Below are positions 1 through 4,621 of a stretch of DNA of 7,648 nt, piece by piece (within the stretch, counting starts at the first letter, position 1; every line of letters begins with the position of its first letter). The DNA comes from an uncultured Bacillota bacterium. Lineage in GTDB: Bacteria; Bacillota_I; Bacilli_A; RFN20; CAG-449. The stretch spans positions 1-7,648 of the forward strand of contig CAJKZK010000084.1 in assembly GCA_905204225.1 (NCBI GenBank), read 5' to 3'. The translations under genes were made by a program, and so were the position numbers. Under the pieces are notes generated by a model, which had not been told where the DNA came from, searched no databases, and was given only the letters and a program-made list of their open reading frames with translations.

Positions 1-99
1 TATACTTAACAAATTAGTAGGATTCACTTATATTACAAGTAGTGAAAAAATTATATATTGTTATTTTATTATAAAAATATTAAATAATAATCTTATATG

Positions 100-130
100 A
101 ATTGCCAATTAAGTGCCAAGATAAATTATC
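100..130. promoter_or_regulatory. Two short palindromes upstream of the first promoter (possible operator)
   Basis: Two perfect odd-centred palindromes lie just 5' of the -35 element: AATTGCCAATT at 100-110 and GATAAATTATC at 120-130. The word GCCAA also occurs twice, at 104-108 and 115-119, 11 bp apart and so about one helical turn. The arrangement would suit a dimeric regulator upstream of the -35 box. Five-base arms made largely of A and T arise often by chance in DNA this AT-rich, so the sites are seen but their function is a guess. Confidence 0.2.
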
Positions 131-134
131 AATA

Positions 135-164
135 TTGACTTAATAAAAATGTAAATCTTATATT
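135..164 (+). promoter_or_regulatory. Sigma-A type promoter for the membrane-protein pair
   Basis: A -35 hexamer TTGACT (135-140, five of six consensus bases) is followed by an 18-bp spacer and a -10 hexamer TATATT (159-164). Transcription would start near 171 and give a leader of only about 20 nt. That leader contains the Shine-Dalgarno sequence AGGAGA at 175-180, which ends 9 nt before the ATG at 190. It is one of the two best promoters in the window, and its spacing to the gene supports the chosen start. Confidence 0.65.
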
Positions 165-189
165 TATATAGATTAGGAGATATATAATT

Positions 190-753
190 ATGAGAAACAA
201 AAATGATAGTGTATCTAGTAGAACAATTTCAATAATTATTGCTTGTGTAGTGGTATTACCACCATTTTTATTTTGGCTTTTAGGCCCAATGGGATTAAAT
301 TTATTAGCGAAAATTGGATCTAATAATGAACCAAAAGATAATATTAGTGATGTTATTAATTGGTTTAATGAATATGGTGTTATATTAAATGATACAGTAT
401 CAAGAAATGATATTGAACCAATTTTTGGAGCGTTTCAAAAAGCTATTTTAATTGGCCCATTAGTTTATATGGCAAGTATTATTTTGCCTATATTTAATAG
501 AAGAGTAAGTTATAGTCATAAATTACAATGGTTATTTGGAATTATATTTATTGTATTAGATGGAATATTTTATTATTTATATGTTAAAGAATTAAATGCT
601 CATTTAGAAAATACATTATTAAATACAAGCTTAGATGATATAACTAAAGCTGTTTATACTGCTATATTTTATATTTCACCAATTATATATTATTTTTATT
701 ATTTGTTTATATTTACTATGTTAAGGAAAATACCATATATTGGGGGGAGTTAA
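190..753 (+). CDS. Unrecognised four-helix membrane protein (187 aa)
   Basis: I do not recognise this protein. The ATG is preceded by a good Shine-Dalgarno sequence (AGGAGA, 9 nt away), so the start is well supported. Hydrophobic segments lie at about residues 12-34, 84-102, 112-133 and 155-177. The positive-inside rule puts the N-terminus (RNK), the 103-111 loop (NRR...HK) and the C-terminus (LRK) in the cytoplasm. The loop 35-83 is then extracytoplasmic: polar, rich in Asp and Asn, and without Cys. The third and fourth helices are rich in Tyr and Phe. No catalytic motif, signal peptidase site or lipobox is visible. The end overlaps the next gene by 14 nt, and a shared promoter and terminator make the two a bicistronic unit. 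The product could be one subunit of a membrane complex with its small partner, but no function can be assigned. Confidence 0.8.
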   Translation: MRNKNDSVSSRTISIIIACVVVLPPFLFWLLGPMGLNLLAKIGSNNEPKDNISDVINWFNEYGVILNDTVSRNDIEPIFGAFQKAILIGPLVYMASIILPIFNRRVSYSHKLQWLFGIIFIVLDGIFYYLYVKELNAHLENTLLNTSLDDITKAVYTAIFYISPIIYYFYYLFIFTMLRKIPYIGGS

Positions 754-1036
754 GTTATGGAAGAGAATTGGAAGTTTAGCTTTGCTAATAGGAGGTTATT
801 TCTTAGGTAATATAATTATTCCAAATATTTTTGCATTAGGTGCAAAAATTATTTCTGCGATTATTGTTATTTTTGGTATTTTATTTGTTGTTTCTGCAAT
901 ATTGCCTCAAAAAATGGGTTGGATTAAAGATGATGAAGGACATACATATATGTATACAAATGATTATGGACATGTGAAAATTGATGATTTAGAAGGGCAT
1001 GTTTATGAAGATTATATAGATGATGATTATAAATAA
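740..1036 (+). CDS. Small two-helix membrane protein with acidic Gly-His repeat tail (98 aa)
   Basis: I do not recognise this protein. A short basic N-terminus (KLWKR, residues 5-9) precedes two membrane segments at about 12-28 and 33-55, so both ends should be cytoplasmic. The tail, residues 60-98, is rich in Asp, Glu and Tyr and holds three spaced Gly-His pairs (G67-H68, G77-H78, G86-H87), each followed by Thr or Val and preceded by an acidic residue or Tyr. This looks like a small degenerate repeat of 9-10 residues that might bind a metal or a partner. The only upstream start in frame is TTG at 740, inside the preceding gene, with AAGGA 12 nt before it. A much stronger Shine-Dalgarno sequence (GGGGGAG, 743-749) serves an out-of-frame ATG at 757. 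The hydrophobic frame strongly suggests a real protein, but the exact N-terminus is uncertain. It is probably translationally coupled to the upstream gene. Confidence 0.7.
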   Translation: MGGVKLWKRIGSLALLIGGYFLGNIIIPNIFALGAKIISAIIVIFGILFVVSAILPQKMGWIKDDEGHTYMYTNDYGHVKIDDLEGHVYEDYIDDDYK

Positions 1037-1049
1037 AAATAACTAATTG

Positions 1050-1079
1050 ATGGTGAATGACAAAATTCACCATTTTTTT
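1050..1079 (+). terminator. Intrinsic terminator after the membrane-protein pair
   Basis: A perfect 9-bp stem pairs ATGGTGAAT (1050-1058) with ATTCACCAT (1065-1073) around the six-base loop GACAAA, followed by a run of seven T (1073-1079). It begins 13 nt after the stop codon of the 98-residue gene. This is a textbook Rho-independent terminator and separates the membrane pair from spoIIE. Confidence 0.9.
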
Positions 1080-1093
1080 CATTTTAGAAGATT

Positions 1094-1099
1094 TATATT
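1094..1099 (+). promoter_or_regulatory. Possible -10 element for spoIIE
   Basis: TATATT at 1094-1099 leaves exactly six bases before the spoIIE ATG at 1106, so a start at the usual distance would give a message with almost no leader. No convincing -35 is seen: the matching place falls in the terminator T-tract. In Bacillus subtilis spoIIE uses a Spo0A-activated sigma-A promoter, which need not have a good -35. I did not find a clear Spo0A box. The call is weak because such hexamers are common in this DNA. Confidence 0.25.
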
Positions 1100-1105
1100 T
1101 ATGAT

Positions 1106-3331
1106 ATGAAAAAAGTTGGTGAATATTCTTTAATTTATTCTAAAAGTAGTCATTATTTAGAATTATGTATTTTTATTATTGTTTCTATTTTAGTTACGCT
1201 TATTTCAGATTCTTATTTGTTTAATCCATTTTTATTAGTTATTATTTATTTAAGTTATATTAGAGGAATAAATAATTATATTTTTGTTGTAGTAACTACG
1301 ATTATTACTGGATTAATAATAAATGTTCCTTATGGTATAGAAATAGTCATAGTTAATTTAAGTTTCTTTTTGTTTTGTTTAGTTTTTTGCTTTATAAAAA
1401 AGGAAGGCTTTTTTAAAAAATATGGTCCATTTATTTTAGCTAATATTACATTTATTGTTTTATATTTAATTAAAAATTTTAATTTTGAAAATATTATTAA
1501 TTTAATAATTAGTTTTTTATCTTCATGTATTTTATTATATGGTTATTTAAATTTAGAAAAATGTTTAGTTGAGCCTTCTAAAGAATTTGAAGGAAAAGCT
1601 AAAGTAATTGTTTTATCTACTATTTCAATATTGTTTTTTGGAATTAATGTTATTTATTTGGTAATTGTTAGATTAGTGCATGTTTTAATATGTAAAATTT
1701 CTTCTTCTATTGAAGGAAGTTTAGCAATTATTTTAAGTTGCTTATTTATTTATTTTTTACAAAATGGATCTAAATTATTAATTATTTCTTTATTAATACC
1801 TAGTTTGATTTCTATTTTTTTAAATAAGAAATTTGTTTTACCTATTTATATATTTTCTTATGTCATTATTTATTTATATATGAGTGATAAATTTTATCTT
1901 GAGCCTAGTTTTTATCAAGGTTTAATTTCAATTTTGTTAAGTTTAATTATTCCTAATAAATGGATAAATAAAATTAGTGAATTATTTAATCGAGAAGAAA
2001 CATTTGAAATGAAAGAAAATAATGATCGTCTTGAAGAAGTAAATGAAAATATTAATAATATTATTAATTATTTAGATATTGTTTTAACTACTAATATTGA
2101 AACAAATTATTCTCCAATAGATAAAACTCTTTCTATTATGGAAAATAAAGTTTGTAAAGATTGTGAAAAAAGAAAAGAATGCTTATTAATTAATGTTATT
2201 AAAGAAAGTTTAAGTGAAGAATTTACTAAAGAAAATAAAAATATTATTTTTAATGATTGTTTATATCCATATAAAATAATTAGACAAATAAGAGTAAATA
2301 AAATAACTTTAAATAATGAAAAGAAATTTCATGATGAAATAAAAAACAAAAATGATATTTATAAACAAGAAATAGAAAATATTTATAAACCTTTAAGAAA
2401 TTTGTTTTCTCAATCAGAAATTATTACTAAAAAGAAAACAATATTAATTGATGAATTAGAAGCATATCATTATAAATTAGATGAAATAAGTATTGGAGAA
2501 GATAATTTAACTTTTCAAATAGCTTTACAAGATAAAAATGAAATAACAAAAGTAATGACAATAATATCTAATTGCATGAAAAAAACTTATTATTTAGAAG
2601 ATATGTTCTATATATTATCTTTAGGAATGTATCAAGTTTCTTTATCTAGTAAACCATTATATGGATTAGATAAAAGCATTATTAGTTATGGTACTAATGG
2701 TGATTATAATGGTGATAGTTATTTAAATTATATAGAAAATAATCATTATTATTTATTATTATCAGATGGAATAGGACATAATAAAAATTCTCAAAACGTT
2801 TCATTTTTTATGGTTAATGCTTTAAATAGTTATCGTAAAATTGAAAAAGATATTTCTAAACAAATTACAAATGTTAATACATTATTAAAGACTAAAATAG
2901 ATGAAGAAATGTATGCGACTCTTGATTATGTGGATATTGATTTAATTAAAGGAGAAATGGAAATTTTTAAATGTGGATCTTTTGATACATATTTATTTAG
3001 AAATAATAATTTATTTAAATTTAAAAGTAATACTCCTCCTTTAGGTATTTTATATGAAATAAAAACTGAATCATTAATAAAAGAATTATATAATAATGAT
3101 ATTTTAATTTTTATGAGTGATGGTTATATGCAAGAACCAGAAAATATTATTTTAGAAATATTAAAAGAAAATTATTTATTTAGTAGTGAAAAAATATGTT
3201 CTTTATTAAATGAAAAATTAGCTAAATTAAGAGAAGTTGAAGATGATAAGACTTTAATAGTAATAAAATTAGAAAAAATAAAAGAATTTCAAAAAGAAAA
3301 TCAGGTTAATAATTTACAAAAAAGAACTTAG
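1106..3331 (+). CDS. spoIIE: Stage II sporulation protein E, PP2C-type serine phosphatase
   Basis: SpoIIE sits at the polar septum, binds FtsZ, and dephosphorylates SpoIIAA-P so that sigma-F is released in the forespore. About ten hydrophobic segments fill residues 17-283. A soluble central region (about 290-530, FtsZ-interacting or regulatory in Bacillus) carries a Cys cluster C350-x2-C353-x5-C359 plus C385. The C-terminal PP2C domain shows G536-D537-S538, S553-D554-G555, the TLD...ID block near 610, TPPLG near 642, M670-S671-D672-G673 and D713-D714-K-T. These align with the B. subtilis SDG, MSDG and DDxT motifs, so the manganese-binding Asp residues are present. Where B. subtilis has SDGMGNG, this protein has SDGIGHN, so the last Gly is Asn559. 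At 741 residues it is shorter than the 827-residue B. subtilis protein. The cytoplasmic stretch before the first helix is only about 16-19 residues. The ATG at 1106 lacks a good Shine-Dalgarno sequence; the nearby ATG at 1101 meets TGA after two codons. Confidence 0.93.
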   Translation: MKKVGEYSLIYSKSSHYLELCIFIIVSILVTLISDSYLFNPFLLVIIYLSYIRGINNYIFVVVTTIITGLIINVPYGIEIVIVNLSFFLFCLVFCFIKKEGFFKKYGPFILANITFIVLYLIKNFNFENIINLIISFLSSCILLYGYLNLEKCLVEPSKEFEGKAKVIVLSTISILFFGINVIYLVIVRLVHVLICKISSSIEGSLAIILSCLFIYFLQNGSKLLIISLLIPSLISIFLNKKFVLPIYIFSYVIIYLYMSDKFYLEPSFYQGLISILLSLIIPNKWINKISELFNREETFEMKENNDRLEEVNENINNIINYLDIVLTTNIETNYSPIDKTLSIMENKVCKDCEKRKECLLINVIKESLSEEFTKENKNIIFNDCLYPYKIIRQIRVNKITLNNEKKFHDEIKNKNDIYKQEIENIYKPLRNLFSQSEIITKKKTILIDELEAYHYKLDEISIGEDNLTFQIALQDKNEITKVMTIISNCMKKTYYLEDMFYILSLGMYQVSLSSKPLYGLDKSIISYGTNGDYNGDSYLNYIENNHYYLLLSDGIGHNKNSQNVSFFMVNALNSYRKIEKDISKQITNVNTLLKTKIDEEMYATLDYVDIDLIKGEMEIFKCGSFDTYLFRNNNLFKFKSNTPPLGILYEIKTESLIKELYNNDILIFMSDGYMQEPENIILEILKENYLFSSEKICSLLNEKLAKLREVEDDKTLIVIKLEKIKEFQKENQVNNLQKRT

Positions 3332-3341
3332 TATTTAAAAT
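3313..3341 (+). promoter_or_regulatory. Possible internal promoter for tilS
   Basis: TTTACA (3313-3318) and TAAAAT (3336-3341) each match the -35 and -10 consensus at five of six bases, with an ideal 17-bp spacer. They overlap the end of spoIIE. The predicted start falls at or next to the tilS ATG at 3348, so the transcript would have almost no leader, matching the absence of a Shine-Dalgarno sequence there. A housekeeping gene behind a sporulation gene would need its own promoter. The region is extremely AT-rich, so chance resemblance is likely enough to keep confidence low. Confidence 0.3.
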
Positions 3342-3347
3342 ATAATT

Positions 3348-4562
3348 ATGAATTTAGAAAATTGTAATAAAGATAAATTATATTTAATTGCGTTATCAGG
3401 TGGACCAGATTCTATGGCGTTACTAAATATGCTTTATCAAGAAAAATATTCTTTAATTGTTTGTTTTGTTAATTATCATCATCGTAATAATGTTGAAGAA
3501 GAACAAGAAATGGTTGTTAATTATGTTAAAAAATTAAATTATAAACTAGAAATTAAAAAATGTTTTTATCAAGAAAAAAATGGTAATTTTGAAAATTGGG
3601 CTAGAATAGAAAGATATTTATTCTTTAAAGAAATGGTTAATAAATATCATGCTGATGGTTGCTTTGTTGGTCATCATCAAGATGATTTAATAGAAACATA
3701 TTTATTACAAAAACAAAGAGGTTATGTTTCTTATTATGGTTTAAAACATATAAATAAAATTAAAGATGTTAAAATAATTAGACCATTATTAGATTATAAA
3801 AAAATTGATTTATTAAATTATTGTAAAGAAAATAAAATACCATTTTCTATTGATTATACTAATGATGATATTAATTTAAAAAGAAATTATTTAAGAAAAA
3901 ATATTATTAATAATTTAAATGATAATGAAAGAAAAGATGTACTTAAAAAGATTAATTTAGAAAATCAAAGAATAAATCAAATTAATCAAAAAATAGATAC
4001 ATTTATTGATGGTAATGAAATAAACTTAGATAATATTAACAAATTGAATGAAGAAGAATTTAGCAGATTAATCTTTAAATTTGTAAACAATTATATAGAA
4101 TTAGAATTATCAATAAATCGTTTAAAAGAAATAAAAAATCAATTAAAGAAAAATGGTAATGTAATTATTGATTTAAATGATGAATATAAATTAATTAAAG
4201 AATATAATAAATTAAGTATTATTAAAAATTTAAAATACCATTATTTAATAAAAGTAGAAAAACCAACGATTATTGAAAATGAATTTATTTATTTTGATTT
4301 ATTGACTAATCCTAATAAATTTTATATAAAAAAAGATAGTTATCCATTAACAATTACAATTGTGGATAAAAATAAAAAAATTAAAATTGGAAAAATACAT
4401 AAAAATATAAATAGATTATTAATTGATGAAAAAATTCCATACTTAAAAAGATTATATTGGCCAATGATTGTCAATAATAAAAATGAGATAATTTTTATTC
4501 CTAGAAAGGATTTTGATGAAGATAATCTATTTATTGTAAAAACTAAAAAAAACATGATATAA
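3348..4562 (+). CDS. tilS: tRNA(Ile)-lysidine synthetase
   Basis: TilS uses ATP to join lysine to C34 of the CAU-anticodon tRNA-Ile, making lysidine so that the tRNA reads AUA as isoleucine. It acts in the cytosol and is normally essential. The PP-loop SGGPDS is at 17-22. Further N-terminal domain marks are HHRN (44-47), ARIERY (85-90), GHHQDD...ET (108-117), IRPLL (144-148) and D-x-TND (169-173) with RN at 179-180. The C-terminal domain is recognisable at about 345-392, with LLIDEKIP, the R..WP pair and IIFIP. The length, 404 residues, is below the 472 of B. subtilis. The start leaves the usual short lead before the PP-loop, but there is no Shine-Dalgarno sequence; only A and T lie between the spoIIE stop and the ATG. 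The gene follows spoIIE by 16 bp. hprT, its usual downstream neighbour, is absent. ATA codons are common in this window, so demand for lysidine should be high. Confidence 0.95.
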   Translation: MNLENCNKDKLYLIALSGGPDSMALLNMLYQEKYSLIVCFVNYHHRNNVEEEQEMVVNYVKKLNYKLEIKKCFYQEKNGNFENWARIERYLFFKEMVNKYHADGCFVGHHQDDLIETYLLQKQRGYVSYYGLKHINKIKDVKIIRPLLDYKKIDLLNYCKENKIPFSIDYTNDDINLKRNYLRKNIINNLNDNERKDVLKKINLENQRINQINQKIDTFIDGNEINLDNINKLNEEEFSRLIFKFVNNYIELELSINRLKEIKNQLKKNGNVIIDLNDEYKLIKEYNKLSIIKNLKYHYLIKVEKPTIIENEFIYFDLLTNPNKFYIKKDSYPLTITIVDKNKKIKIGKIHKNINRLLIDEKIPYLKRLYWPMIVNNKNEIIFIPRKDFDEDNLFIVKTKKNMI

Positions 4563-4563
4563 T
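4534..4563 (+). promoter_or_regulatory. Extended -10 promoter for ftsH
   Basis: TGATATAAT at 4555-4563 contains a perfect TATAAT (4558-4563) with the TGn extension. TTGTAA (4534-4539) lies 18 bp upstream as a moderate -35. The -10 overlaps the tilS stop codon (4560-4562). Transcription would start at about 4570, giving a leader of roughly 50 nt. This makes ftsH at least partly independent of spoIIE and tilS, as expected for a housekeeping protease. Confidence 0.6.
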
Positions 4564-4567
4564 TACT

Positions 4568-4601
4568 TAATCGCGAACTGCGATTATAAATTTATTTATA
4601 A
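4568..4601 (+). promoter_or_regulatory. Tandem stem-loops in the ftsH leader
   Basis: The first stem pairs TAATCGC (4568-4574) with GCGATTA (4580-4586) around GAACT. The second pairs TTATAAA (4584-4590) with TTTATAA (4595-4601) around TTTA. They share bases 4584-4586, so they compete at that edge. With transcription starting near 4570, the first stem would sit at the very 5' end of the ftsH message, where such a structure can block 5' exonuclease attack. It could also act as a weak terminator for tilS, but no clean T-tract follows it. The pairing is seen; the role is inferred. Confidence 0.45.
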
Positions 4602-4602
4602 A

Positions 4603-4621
4603 AGTCAAAGGAGAGGACAAA
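4603..4621 (+). promoter_or_regulatory. Strong ftsH ribosome binding site, with a CtsR-like partial repeat
   Basis: AAAGGAG (4607-4613) lies 7 nt before the ATG and is one of the two clear ribosome binding sites in the window; it fixes the ftsH start. The same stretch holds AGTCAAA (4603-4609) and GGACAAA (4615-4621), a perfect and a one-mismatch copy of the half-site bound by the heat-shock repressor CtsR. Their gap is 5 bases, whereas the known operator has 3, so the operator reading is doubtful. The ribosome-site reading is firm. Confidence 0.75.

Noticed and set aside
23..46. Inverted repeat TTCACT...AGTGAA as a terminator
   Set aside because: The 6-bp stem has a 12-base loop and is followed by A, not T, on the + strand. 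Read on the minus strand, the T-run comes before the hairpin, so neither direction makes an intrinsic terminator.
2..100. Open frame from the window edge to a TGA at 98-100, possible tail of an upstream gene
   Set aside because: Only 32 codons, very AT-rich, no recognisable motif and no terminator after it. Other frames stop within the first few codons, so an open stretch this short is not evidence.
1056..1068. Possible Spo0A box near spoIIE (TTTTGTCATT on the minus strand)
   Set aside because: Only the TGTC core fits the 0A box, and the site falls in the stem and loop of the upstream terminator, so the resemblance is most simply explained by that hairpin.
4340..4555. Minus-strand open frame of 71 codons
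   Set aside because: It lies wholly inside the conserved C-terminal domain of tilS. Its hydrophobic, Ile/Phe/Leu-rich content is what the reverse complement of Lys/Asn/Ile-rich codons gives, and no promoter or ribosome site is seen.
4568..4586. Stem-loop after tilS as a strong intrinsic terminator
   Set aside because: The 7-bp stem is followed by TAAATTTATTTATAAAA, not a T-run, and it lies just downstream of a good ftsH promoter. A leader structure fits better.
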